Of a stretch of DNA of 64,000 nt, positions 22,672 to 34,069 are shown piece after piece (position 1 is the first letter of the stretch; every line of letters starts with the position of its first letter). The DNA lies in the NCBI GenBank assembly GCA_019426215.1, contig CM033399.1, positions 36,403,022 through 36,467,021 on the forward strand, in the 5' to 3' direction. The position numbers and the translations under genes are program-made. Source of the DNA: Buddleja alternifolia. Taxonomy: Eukaryota > Streptophyta > Magnoliopsida > Lamiales > Scrophulariaceae. The notes under the pieces are model-generated. The model ran no database searches and was not told the DNA's origin. It worked only from the letters and a program-made list of their open reading frames with translations.

Positions 22672-24817
22672 TGATAAGTGTTTTATTCATCTAGCAATCT
22701 CGTCTAACTCCAGTGTTTTTATGCAATATTTCATTATAATTGCTCGTCTAAAGTTTTGATTTTATCTTGTAGGATGTTTGGAGTTTTTGACGAGAAAAGA
22801 TATGGAATCGGTCGAAATTGAGAGCCCCAAATGAAGTCGGGAGGTTCGAAAATGACCGAGAGAACGAGGTTGCCCCAAACGAGCCCTAACGTACCCGCGA
22901 GCTACTTGAGCTCGCGCTGGATCAAGCACAAAGGCTCGCTCCAACGAGAGTCCTTGTTTGTGCTCGCTCCAGCGTGAGCCGTGCGTAGCTTCAAGGCTCA
23001 CATTGGGGTGAGCCATTATGCTCGCCCCAGCACAATTTTCTTGATCTTTACCCGATTTATAGAGCTATAAATAGGTTTTTGATCTATTTTGATGTATAGG
23101 TTTTAACAAAATACCACCCTGTGTTAATTCGAAATCGCTAAAAACTCTCCTCCATTAAATTAATATGCAAAAAAAACCCCTATGTTTTATAAACCCTGCA
23201 TGAAACACCCTTTCCATCAGAAACTAATGGAGGGTGTGTTTCATGCGCGGGTTGTGCGCTCCTGCATTATTTTGATCGTCCTTTCACGCTAAAGTGCAAG
23301 GGAGATTGACCTATATGCTCCTATTTAAGTTGTACATGTTGAAGGGATTTTTTCACTTTATTTAAGACCTTTTTTTAGCTCTTTTATAATTCCCTTAAAA
23401 GTTTAAGAAATTAAAATATTTTGCTAGAATATTTAGAAAAACATATATTTATTATTTACTAATCTTGTTTACAACTTTTGTTTATTTCTTTGAGATCTGT
23501 TGTGGGCATATAGATCAAGAAAGTGTGGGAAGATTGGGTGTAGATTTGTTAATGTTGCTGTAGACTTGTTAATATTCCCGTGGACTTTCGTTCCTTTTGT
23601 TTGAACTCTAGATTAGGTTAATTCATCTTTCCTCACTTAAAAAAAACAAAGGTGGGTGAGAAGCGTAGCTGGTACGGTGTTGGAGCAGAGGTTAGAGGCG
23701 GCGGATGGAGCAGAGCAGGCGATTTGGCGATGGCGGGAGAGTGGTGGTGGTGGCTGGGTTGACTATGTTTAGGGTTGACTAGATTTTTTTTTCTTTTTTG
23801 ATAGAAAAGGGTTGACCAGGTTTAGGTAGGGAAGAGGAGGAGTGAAGATAAAAAAGAAAAGGGAAAAGAAAAATGATAAATGGAAGGGTAAAATGGGTAT
23901 CTTCACGCTAAACTTAACATTGTTAAGTTTGACTGACGAAAATGGCAAGTGAGCTAACTAAAACTAAACAGAGGGGTATTTTTGTTAAAAACCCTTGATG
24001 TATCTTTTCCGCCAAGTATTGTTCTTCATTATATTCTTTCACACTTTTGGATGAATTTTAGAGGCTAAAAACCTTATCCGGTCAACTGTAATACGAATCC
24101 ATCATCTTGATTAGTGAGATTTGTGCTTAATTTTCTTTTTTCAATTGAGTATTTGATTTTCTTGTTTACATGCCAAGTGTTTGTTGAATTGCTTAACTTA
24201 GATGTACACTTTTTTATTGTGTTTCATTAACCCATTGCTCGTTAAGGTTAAATTGCTATCAATTAGGGCCTTATTTAGTAGCAATTAGAGGATATTAGAC
24301 CTTTAGGGAAAAATCAATGTCAATAGACTCGATTCATGCTAGATGGATTTGCTCTTGATGCCAACTCTATTCTAGTAATTAATGCTTCTCCTCTTATTAA
24401 TTGAAAGCCTAGTCTCTAGATGAGTTTTAGGAGAAAGGATTTATTGATTGGCTATATGTTGATAAGTTACACTTAAAAAAAGAGTAAAAGGTTCACATGC
24501 TATCATTGATTCTCTTAAGTTGGCTACTTGATTAGAATTAATCTCATGTATCTATGATCAAATTGAGAAGATGAAGGGTGATTACAATTGACCGAGTTTC
24601 TCCATTATTGTTTATCTCCATCATTTAATCTCTTAATTTACATTCTTGTTTGTTTAGTTATCATCTAATTACAACCAATCCCCTTCCCCTTTTTTACTTA
24701 AGTTTCATAAGTCATTCAACAATTGTGATTGATCTACACTCCCTTGGGTTCGACCCTTGCTTACTGCTCTTGCATTAGGTATCAAGGTAGTATAAATAGT
24801 ATTCGTAGCACGCATCA
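22672..24817 (+). repeat. 3' LTR of gypsy element, interrupted by a MULE
   Basis: It starts TGATAAGTGTT and ends GCACGCATCA (TG...CA). A TTGGGTTCGACCCTTGC segment near the end is shared in kind with the solo LTR at 52973-54465. Total length is 2,146 bp; without the inserted MULE and its duplicated 9 bp it is about 1,240 bp, normal for this lineage. Confidence 0.78.
23098..23994. mobile_element. Non-autonomous MULE nested in the gypsy LTR (897 bp)
   Basis: Ends AGGTTTTAACAAAATACC and the complement of GGGTTTTTAACAAAAATACC are flanked by perfect 9-bp duplications TTGATGTAT (23089-23097 and 23995-24003). No transposase is encoded. The interior has a GC-richer patch (about 23650-23770) of unknown origin that could be captured DNA. 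Inserted after the gypsy element, so it is younger. Confidence 0.9.
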
Positions 24818-24971
24818 AATTGGTGTCACTAAAACAATTGTGACAACATCAAAATTCGTTACGAGATCTTTTCGCGCCGGGCTTTAAAGCATGAAGGTTG
24901 TAACGACTAGATTTCGTCACGAAAAGTTTTTGCAACGAAAAAGTCATCTCTTGTGACGAATTCCTGTTTTT

Positions 24972-25117
24972 ACCGAAACTGAAATTTCTTGTAATATACT
25001 AGCTCTGCTCGAGGAAAAAAAAGAAGAATCATTAATTTTGGAAGACCGAAAGTGAAATTTGTTGTAGTATACTAGCTCTGCTCGAGGAAGAAAAGAAGAA
25101 GTCATTAATTTTGGAAG
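24972..25117. repeat. 73-bp tandem duplication containing a CACTA-like terminus
   Basis: ACCGAAACTGAAATTTCTTG at 24972 recurs as ACCGAAAGTGAAATTTGTTG at 25045. Each copy runs through TGTARTATACTAGCTCTGCT and a GAAGAA-rich stretch. The complement of TTGTTGTAGTA resembles a CACTACAA terminus. The upstream 24818-24960 contains several CGTYACGAAA-like motifs, perhaps a subterminal array, but a left terminus is not convincing. Confidence 0.6.
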
Positions 25118-25162
25118 AGATAATTGGAGAGGTGAAGAGTTCAAACGAGCAAAACCCCCCAA

Positions 25163-25522
25163 TTTTTTTTTTTTAAAAAGGCGTAAAATTTATTTTCCCT
25201 CCAATTGGCCAAAAATCTATTTTTTCCCACCTAAATGTCAAACTAACGACCATTTAACTTTGACCGTTAGTTGACTAATGGCGGTACCGAAATCGAGACA
25301 AAAAATTTGATTTAGTACGAAAAATGTTACATTATAAAATTGTGGTAACAAAATGGCAAAAACGGATTTGGCATATCCTATGGTACCAAAATTGAGATCT
25401 TCTAGGGATGAGAATCAAACTTTAAGTCATTTCTTGCCTTCAATAACTGCAACATAACTCTACTCTACTTATAGGTTTGAGTTTGTACCATCTATTAACA
25501 CCATAAAAGACGTAGTAGTAGA

Positions 25523-25564
<42 letters not shown>

Positions 25565-25809
25565 ATAACTATATATGGCAATTTTAATTGAAATTTTTTA
25601 TCTCGAACTTGGTTTGATCAAATCCAAGAGTAATTCATATTTTTTGTGTGTGTGTGTGTGTGTGTGATTAATTGCTTGACAAGTACAATTTACTTACCTT
25701 GTAAATTACACTTAATTTTGATCAAGTTAAATCTAGATTAGATTCTTGCATTTTAATCTTACTAGTATAAAATACGCGTGTTGCACGTGAATACCCTTTT
25801 TTATTTATA
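25163..25809. other. Intergenic DNA with AT and TG microsatellites
   Basis: No genes. A long AT run occupies about 25523-25562 and a TG run about 25645-25666. The portion 25180-25300 (TTGACCGTTAGTTGACTAATGG) resembles text found in MULE-type termini but has no partner. Confidence 0.6.
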
Positions 25810-25818
25810 TAATTTTTG

Positions 25819-26727
25819 GGGAAAACATTAAACCCATTGAACTTTGGTTTTTTCACACATTTTTTTATGAACTTTTTTTTGTTACACTTTACCTCCTAAC
25901 CTTTGTAAAATTAACATTTTTTTATATTCCGCCGGATTTAAAGGGCAAATATGTCATGTTATCTTACAATTTTAATTAAATAATATAATTTATGAAAAAT
26001 AATATAAATATATATAATTATACATATATATACATATATGTATATATACAATTATACATATACATGTATATGTATAATTATATGTATAATTATATATATA
26101 ATTATATATATAATTATACATATACATATATAATTATATATATAATTATACATATACATGTATATGTTTATACATATATATGTATATGTATAATTATACA
26201 TATACATATATATGTGTGTGTGTGTGTTTGGATCTGTGCTTGTGTGTGTGTGTTTGGATCTGTGCGTGTGTGTGTGTGTGTTTGGATCTGTGCTTGTGTG
26301 TGTGTGTTTGGATCTGTGCGTGTGTGTGTGTTTCGATCTGTGCGTGTGTGTGTGTGATTCGTTGTGTGTGTGTGTGTGATTCGCTCTGTGTGTGTGTGTG
26401 TGTTTCGGTGTGTGTGTGTGTATCCATGGAAGAAAATCAAATGGAGGGAAAAATTAGTGTTTGAATTTGGGGAAAATGGAGTGGAAATAGCAAAAATGAG
26501 ATTTGGATGAAGCAAAATAAAGATTGGAAAATATTGGAAGAAGAAAAAAATGGCAAAAGAGTAATTAATCTAAATTATCATCTAAAATTACATATTTGCC
26601 CTTAATTCCACCAAAATATAAAAAAAGTACCAATTTTGCAAAGGTTAGGAAGTAAAGTGTAAAAAAAATAGTTCGTAAGAAAAGTGTGAAAATGGCCAAA
26701 GTACAGGGGGTCTAATGTTTTTTTCCC
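25819..26727. mobile_element. Non-autonomous MULE (909 bp) with long inverted repeats
   Basis: Inverted repeats of roughly 130 bp (25819 to about 25955; about 26590-26727) start GGGAAAACATTA and end with AATGTTTTTTTCCC. Perfect 9-bp duplications TAATTTTTG flank it (25810-25818 and 26728-26736). The interior is mostly microsatellite. No transposase. Confidence 0.92.
25992..26430. repeat. TATAC microsatellite and GTGTGT/GGATCTGTGC minisatellite
   Basis: TATACATATA-type repeats (about 25995-26210) give way to a tandem unit of TTTGGATCTGTGC plus GT run, repeated five or so times (26226-26345), and then decayed variants. Apparent proteins from it (poly-TH, poly-CV) are spurious. Confidence 0.9.
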
Positions 26728-26736
26728 TAATTTTTG

Positions 26737-27943
26737 TTAAAAAAACTTCAAGAACATAGTAACGTCAATTTTAATAATCAAATTATAAGTGTAAGTACCG
26801 TCAATATGTACACGAGTGTTTTTAATCAAAATTCAATGTTTATTCAGTTTGAATAAATTGTCAATATTTAATTAGTTTTTACTAGTTGTACCTTTTTCCT
26901 TTTTATAGCAATTTCTCGTTCCAAATGTTGCTAAAGTTTCATCAGCTCAACATCCTCGTATGTTTTTAATCGTCACAAATAATTGTCAATACATTATTCT
27001 CTGTGCTACAAATTTCCTCAATTTGAATTATATATTTTTCTTGTATCCTTTTTATCTTTCATTTTATTTCGACTTCCAGTGTAGTTTTCTTCTATCAGTA
27101 ATTGATGGCTTTCTTCATATTATTCCACATCTTCGTTTTCATCGATCAAATTGATTCTATCACTGTTTCTTGCTTTTTTTTGCTTTTGCTTTTTTATTAC
27201 CACTACATTCTTTGGTACTCTCTTTGTTGTATTGGTTTGATGTACCATATCTTCAATTGCTTCAACAATGGCAAAAAAGATTTGATTATGGAATCCTACA
27301 TTCTTTTCATGCTTGAGGAGAAAGTTGCATTATTTCTTATCTGATTTTCCATAACATAGAATTTCTGTATTCTTGCCCGTGTATTGTTTAAAAAAGTGAT
27401 CGCATGAGTTTCATACCATGCTATCAATAAATTTTTCATCGTCTCAGGCATTGGCTTTGAAGTAATAGCATGAATGTACTTAAAATATTTAATATTGAAA
27501 GCAAATTTGTATTATACGATTTAAGAAATCCAAAGCAAAAAGATTCCCATAAAGAAAATGAAGTGATCTATAACGAAGAAATCAAGGGTAATTTAGTCCG
27601 CAAAATTGTTAATCTTAAATTTTGGATGTTTTAGAATGAAAGGATTGTAGAATGGGTATTTGAGATTGGAAAATATTTTCATAGAATTTTTATATAAAAC
27701 AACACATTTTGAGGTGGCATTAGTTTTTTCCCCTAAAATTTACCTTCGTATGGTTATCTCTTCAAACATCAATATTTTGTTTATGTTTTTCATTTTTGAA
27801 GTTGATTAAAATGTTGAGAATATGAATGCATCATCATCTATGAAAATTAAATAGTGATACAAAATAATAGAATACTCCAAAGGCAACCAGAAGACGACAT
27901 AAATCAAGCATCACTTTGAAGAGTAAAAATTGACCAACGTACG
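26737..27943. other. AT-rich intergenic DNA
   Basis: No coding region, RNA gene or delimited repeat was recognised in this stretch. Confidence 0.5.
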
Positions 27944-28620
27944 TACTACAAGAAAATAGAGTTTCAGAAACGAAAAATCAGAGACGGACACGAATCCGTC
28001 TCAAATCAGAGACGGAATTGATATCCGTCTCTGATCTGAGACGGATCATCGACGGACGTAGGAAACCGTCTCAATTTCATCAATGAATTCCTAAAAAATA
28101 AATTTAGGATAAAACAGAGACGGATTTAGAGACGGATAACATTCCATCTCTGAATCCATCTCTAAAGGAAGGCTTTAAATTACGCAAATTAGAGATGGAT
28201 TTTTCCCATCTCTAAATTTCCAACAGAGACGGATTTAGAGACGGAAAAAAAGTGTCATTTTCATCGGCAATCAGAGTCGGAATTAGAGACGGATTTAAAA
28301 ATAAAATATTTATCTTTATTTTGAGACCGAATTAGAGACGGATTTCGTCCATCTCTAAATTTCGGACAGAGACGGATTTAGAGACGGAAAAGAAGTCTCA
28401 TTTTCATCGGCAATCAGAGTCGGAATAGAGACGGATTTGAAAATAAAATCTTTATTTTTATTTTGAGACCGAATTAGAGACGGATTTTTTCGTCTAATTC
28501 TGATTCCATCTTATTTTAGAGACGGAATTAGAGACGGTTTAATTTTGTCTTAAATTGTGAGACGGAATTAGAGACGGAAATAAATTAAATTTCCATCTTA
28601 AATTTCCGTCTAAGTCTTGT
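27944..28620. repeat. Left subterminal GAGACGG array
   Basis: More than twenty copies of GAGACGGA or its complement CCGTCTC occur, many spaced as TTAGAGACGGATTTAGAGACGG. Several form inverted pairs. These are the likely binding sites of the element's TnpA-like protein (inference from CACTA biology). Confidence 0.85.
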
Positions 28621-28760
28621 TAGGTTCGACTCGAACTCTAAAATTATCAATTTGGTTTGACTCTATGCCCACCCCTACTCTAAACCCTAAACTAACCCTA
28701 AACCCCAAACTAACCCTAGACCCCAAACAAAACTAAAGACTATATAATGAACATAAATAT
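28157..28760 (+). repeat. Long direct repeat, copy A
   Basis: From CATCTCTAAAGGAAGGCTTT to TATAATGAACATAAATAT, this is repeated at 30853-31642 at high identity. It includes GAGACGG units and a degenerate CCCTAAA stretch (28678-28730). The two copies flank the F-box pseudogene. Confidence 0.88.
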
Positions 28761-29271
28761 TAATTTCAAGAGATATTTTTTAATCAGCCGTCGTGTCCTT
28801 TAATGTGCTTAGGTTTAATAATAATTCTTTGTACCCTAAAGTTGTTTCCTTATCTCGATGAAAGATGTTGGGCAGATCTTGAAATTCTATATCCTCGATA
28901 AAGGTAAATTAAAGTTGTCAATTGGGTCCATCGTTTCATTGCATTGTTTTTCTCTTTTATCACTATTTTTTTACCTAATAAGTTAAATATGCCCTTACAA
29001 AGAAATAATTAAAGTTAAAGGTTAATTATTAAAGTTAAAGAATTAATTAAAATTAAAGTTAAAGGTTAATTTCAAGATAAAGCTAAATATGACCTTACAT
29101 AGAACAATCTCTTCCTCCACCAAACCCTACAAAGAATTTCAGAGTATAAACAGGGGATATTTGTGAATATCATCTTCCACGAAAAAGGGGAGATATAAAC
29201 AGAGGAGACAGGGGATCATCTTGCACGAGTAGAAACAGAGTATAAACAGGGGATAGTTCATATAAACCACC

Positions 29272-30850
29272 ATGGAACGAGGTACAATTTCTAATAATGG
29301 ACTCAGTTTTCTTTCTGAGGATATAATTTTTCATGTTATGGGAAGGTTATCAAGAGATGCATGCATTGTGGAGGCAGCCCGATTGGGTCTTTTATCAAAA
29401 TATTTTCAACATTGTTGGTATTCCATCCCTACTCTTTTATTCGATATTAACCGTTTCGAACAAAGGGGTTATCATGGTTTAGATTTTATTCTTTTTGTTA
29501 ATCGCACTATACTTGAACATAGTGAAAGTGTGGTTGAAACCTTGAGCTTTGAGTTACAAATGGGGGCCGAGGCATTGCATTGGATAAGGCAAGAGTGGGT
29601 GGCGTTTGGAATAGATCATTCTGTGCGTATACTGAAATTAGTCGGCCAGTTGTCCACTTCACTCCCTAACGGCCTGTTTTTGTCACAAACTCTTGTTCAG
29701 TTAAAATTATATCTACCGAACTACATTGTTAGGTGGGAAGATAGATATAATTTACGAAATTTAAAAAGACTCATATTGAAGCACATCGTGTTGTATGATA
29801 ACACATTTTCTTCCCGCCTTGGAAAATGGTGTCCCGAGTTGAATGATTTGCAGTTATTCAACTGTGATTTTAGAGGACTAACAGAATTTGAGGCATATTT
29901 GCCTTCTGTAAAAATATTTAAAATGGCATTCAATCGGGCCCAAGGAAATGTGAATATAAAAGTACACTTCCCCAATGTAGATGTCCTTGTTATTTTATTG
30001 AAAGAAGACGAACAGGTCCGGGGCATTTACAAGTATTGGGGTCGTTAGCTCGTTCTTTACAGTGGATAGTACACCGTCATCGACAGTACATCGGATCAAC
30101 TTGCTCGACATACCGGCTACTTCGAGAGGTTGTAAAAATGACGAAAGAATTGCTGTCCAGCGAACAAGCACGTGTCCTAGTTGATTTTGTTAGGGTATAT
30201 CTATCTATCATTGTTTGAATAAGTGCAAATGCTTTTAAGAAGTTGTTTTGATTTCCTTTTTTTTTGAATTGTTTGTTTAGTGGTTGGTGCATGTGGAGTC
30301 TCTACATCGCATTATGGCGAAGTACTTTTTTGTTAATATGCACCACCTAGAGATCAGGTGTTCGAAGCTACTTGACAATCTTGCCGTCACATTGGTGCTC
30401 ATCAGTAGATGTACAGGCTTGAATGAGCTTAAAGTCGATTTGGTGGTAATATTTTAAGTTTTATGGTTTGTCGCTTATTAGTTATTACATGGTTTATTAA
30501 ACACATTCTTTGTTTGGATTTCTAAAATAAAATTGTAATTGACTTAACATGTGTAGGGTGCACCATGGAAAAACGCGGGCATTAGTGTATCCAACTACGT
30601 AAAGGACTAGAAGTTACAAGCAATGGGATTGGAGGCATTGAATGAGGTCACGATCTTCAACTTCTCGGGTTCTGATTGCGAGCTAAGCTACATTCTATAC
30701 GTGTTATCGCAAGCAACTGAGTTGGATACACTAAATATCTACTGTGTTAATCAATTTTTTGATGATCTAATTGGTGTGTATAAGAGGGGCATCAATTAGA
30801 GTGTATGAAGCTACCGCGTCAAACAATGTGCAAATTCGTTTCATAAAAGG
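29272..30850 (+). pseudogene. F-box/FBD-type gene, multi-exon, broken
   Basis: After a good ATG context (CCACCATGG), residues about 12-60 (LSEDIIFHVMGRLSRDA, then LSKYFQHCWYSIPTLLFD) form an F-box. A leucine-rich region follows (VRILKL, LVQLKLYLPNY, LKRLILKHIV, LNDLQLFNC). The frame shifts near 30025-30045, then runs through SLARSLQWIV and LLSSEQARVLVDFV to a donor at 30195. Exon 2 (30281-30445) begins WLVHVESLHRIM. Exon 3 (30557-30799) has a TAG at 30608 and an FBD-like LEALNEVTIFNFSG segment. F-box proteins select targets for SCF ubiquitin ligases. Homology stops where direct repeat copy B begins (30853). The exon borders show it derives from genomic DNA, not a cDNA. Confidence 0.82.
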
Positions 30851-30852
30851 GG

Positions 30853-31642
30853 CATCTCTAAAGGAAGGCTTTAAATTACGCAAATTAGAGACGGATTTTT
30901 TCCATCTCTAAATTTCGAACAGAGACGGATTTAGAGACGGAAAAAAGTGTCATTTTTATCGGCAATCAGAGTCGGAATTAGAGACGGATTTAAAAATAAA
31001 ATATTTATCTTTATTTTGAGACCGAATTAGAGACGGATTGTTTCCATCTCTAAATTTCGGACAGAGACGGAAAAAAAGTCTCATTTTCATCGGCAATCAG
31101 AGTCGGAATAGAGACGGATTTGAAAATAAAATCTTTATTTTTATTTTGAGACCGAATTAGAGACGGATTGTTCCGTCTATTTCTGATTCCATCTTATTTT
31201 AGAGACGGAATTAGAGACGAAAATAAATTAAATTAAATTTTTAATAATTAAAAATAAAAATAAAAAAAACAATAATGTGCTTGCAAGATTTGAAATCTAA
31301 ACTTATCCAAATCTCACACAAAGTACCTACCATTACACTAAGTCAACTTTGTTGTCAAATGTGCTGAAATATTATTTATAATATATGAGATATCGATGAA
31401 ATTTTTTTTACAGTATATTATAAATAAATGAACAAAAGTTATTATTGTCGAGGCTCGCGAGCCACCTACAAACAATTATTTTTTTTGTTCGACCAAGTCT
31501 TGTTAGGTTCGACTCGAACTCTAAAATTATCGATTTGGTTTGACTCTATGCCCACCCCTACTCTAAACCCTAAACTAACCCTAAACCCCAAACTAACCCT
31601 AGACCCTAAACAAAACTAAAGACTATATAATGAACATAAATA
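30853..31642 (+). repeat. Long direct repeat, copy B
   Basis: Second copy of 28157-28760, with an additional segment of about 270 bp (about 31226-31497) absent from copy A. It again contains degenerate telomere-like CCCTAAA units (31563-31611). Confidence 0.88.
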
Positions 31643-31698
31643 TATAATTAAAAATAAGAATAAAATAAAAAGTATGCTTACCATGATTTGAAATCTAA

Positions 31699-32189
31699 GG
31701 CCTTGTTTGTTTATGTTTTCAAATTCCATTTTCAATATTCCGAATCACAAAATTCTAAAAATCCATAACACAAACCATTTTCATTTAAATTCTACTTAAC
31801 TTTTTCAATTCCCCATATAACTACCTATCACTCACTATATCAATCATTTCACACATTTATCAATCAACATCATTTCCTCCAATCATTACTTTTCTATTCA
31901 ATCTTCCACTTTTACTATATATTAATAATAAATTTCAAATTTCAAAATATATTAATATTAAATTAACTTTATATATCTATCTATCTTATTCTATTATTTA
32001 TTTATTCATATAATCATTCCACAAATAACTAACTCAATTATTTAACTCATATTTTACAAATTTCAACCACTATTTAAAAACATAAACAAACACAACACAC
32101 ATCACATCAATTCTCACACGAATCCATGTAGTACGCATTTCCCGAGAAATTTTCAGAATTTAATCTCAAAAACATAAACAAACAGAGCC
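31699..32189. mobile_element. Tourist-like (PIF/Harbinger) MITE, 491 bp
   Basis: Termini GGCCTTGTTTGTTTATGTTT and the complement of AAACATAAACAAACAGAGCC are flanked by TAA (31696-31698 and 32190-32192), the Tourist target signature. An unoccupied paralogous site, GATTTGAAATCTAAACTT, lies upstream at about 31288-31305, confirming the exact insertion point. AT-rich interior, no coding capacity. Confidence 0.92.
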
Positions 32190-32440
32190 TAAACTTCTCC
32201 GAAACTCACAAGGTACGGGAAAATTACAATTTTGGTACACTAAAGGGTCCGGTACGTTTTTTTCATACAAATAAGTGTCCAATTGGCAATTTTGGTACAC
32301 TCCGCGCGAGAAATTTGGCAATTTGAGTACAAATGTCGCCAGAAAATTCGAAATTGGTCGGGAAATACCATTTGGCGGGAAAATTGATTTGAATTTGGGG
32401 ATTTTTTCTTTTGGCGGGAAAATTGACCCTCACTTATCCT

Positions 32441-32640
32441 CTCTCGTTCTTTGCTTGGCAATTGGGTTCAATTTCTTGAAGATTATTTTGATTCTCACAA
32501 ATTTTTAGTAATAAAATTTTCAACCAAAAAAAATTGGCCTTCAGTTATCTATCTTCTCTCGTTCTTTGCTTGGCAATTGGGTTCAATTTCTTGAAGATTA
32601 TTTGGATTCTCACAAACTTTTAGTAATAAAACCTTTCATA
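32441..32640. repeat. 115-bp tandem duplication
   Basis: CTCTCGTTCTTTGCTTGGCA at 32441 recurs at 32556. About 80 bp of each unit is nearly identical. Confidence 0.85.
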
Positions 32641-34069
32641 TAAAAATTGAATAATAGCATGTATGTTGTGCAATTTTCTCAATTTTTTACGGCAAAGTAT
32701 AAAATGCACAGCAACATTTGTCTTTTCCTTTTCAATTAAAAGCAGAGCAAACTTATTGAAAGCAAATTTGATGGGTTAAAGCAATTTCAGTTTTTTTCAC
32801 TTTTCACTTTCCCCCTCACTTTCACTTTTCACTTTCCCCTACTTTCCCCCTCACTTTTCACTCCCCTCACGTCCCCCTCACTCTCTCCCTCACTTTTCAT
32901 AGCAGCAGGCAGCAGCCATGCCAGGAAAAAGAAGGTGGCCAAAGCAAAGAAAAGGCTTGAACTCCGCCGATGCATCACCCATTCTCTTCGCCTCAGACTG
33001 AATCGACGCCAGCAAACCACCGCCGCCTTAGCGCTCATCGCTTGAAACCCACAAATCCACCGGGGGTACTCACTTGTAGATGCTCTCTCTTGTAATTGTT
33101 TTTTTGGTATGTTTCTGATTTTTTATGCAAAAGGGTCAACAATGGAGATCTAGCAGTTACATTTTTTCTTGAATTGATTAACTATGTCAAGTTTCAAATA
33201 TATATATATATATATAAATGTATATATATAGTATTGATAATATCTCAAAAAGAGTGCATTTAATTTGATGATACAAGTATAAAATATTTATATTACGTGA
33301 AAGATAAGGTTATACAATCTTAATAGATGGATATTTATATTTCACTTACTAGATATGAACTTTCTTATATATAACTTTTTGTTTATATATTTTGTAGATA
33401 GTAGATTGGTGACGATAGTACATAACTGCATCTTTTCGTGGTTATCTTGATATCTTCAAAGGTAATGACCTATTTCTATTTATTTCTATCTTCTATTAAA
33501 TTGTTTTTATGATCGAAAGTTTTTATTCCTTAATAATGTTTTACCGTCGGAATGTTCATGTTATTTTCAATACTTGGTGTTGATATCATTATTTGTTATG
33601 TGTCTGTTTGATATATGATCTAGTTCTTTATAGAAAGTAGTGATGGGGCACACTCGATGGACATGCGAATTAAAAAACTAGTTCTTTATTGTTTTTTCAT
33701 GTTTCACTATATAACATAATGATGATGAATCATTTCTTTTTCTTCATGATCGAAAGAAGAATTAGTAAAACATAACACAATGATGATGAATCACAAAAAT
33801 AGGTTACAAAAAGAAATGAAAGCCAATAAAAATAAAGAAAAAAAAGAATATATAAAACATAAGGCTTTCAAGATGAGAAAAATAGCAGTAGAAGAAGTGA
33901 AACGGGGATTCGAAGAAATAGAGGTGTGACTATCAAAATGAAGAGAGATGATCGATGACCAATATATATGAGCATGTTTGGTCATAAAATTTTCATAGGG
34001 GATGTTTTGTTTCATTTACTTGTTAATATATTATTAAGAGTTAACAATTTTTGTCATATATTTGCACAG
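32641..34069. other. Non-coding interior of the CACTA-like element
   Basis: Contains a C/T-rich stretch (32790-32900), a TA microsatellite (33201-33230) and AT-rich sequence ending in a TTTGCACAG splice acceptor at 34069. The upstream exons of the Transposase_24 gene were not found. Confidence 0.5.

Larger units (their letters stand above)
20087..24817 (+). mobile_element. Ty3/gypsy (Athila-like) retrotransposon, 5' half and most of pol missing
   Basis: Gag/protease remnants (20087-21110), a long non-coding 3' region containing GAGGACAATGT...AAGTGTGGG-type sequence, a polypurine tract and one LTR (22672-24817) give the 3' end of an Athila-like element. Reverse transcriptase, RNase H and integrase are absent, which implies an internal deletion near 21110. 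The 5' LTR and N-terminal gag would lie left of the CACTA element but are not there. Confidence 0.8.

Noticed and set aside
24740..24765. tRNA gene suggested by GGGTTCGACCC
   Set aside because: No A box or cloverleaf around it; the motif is a known feature of this gypsy LTR type and recurs in the solo LTR.
26168..26515. Histidine/threonine- or cysteine/valine-rich open frames
   Set aside because: They arise from the GTGTGT/GGATCTGTGC minisatellite inside a MULE.
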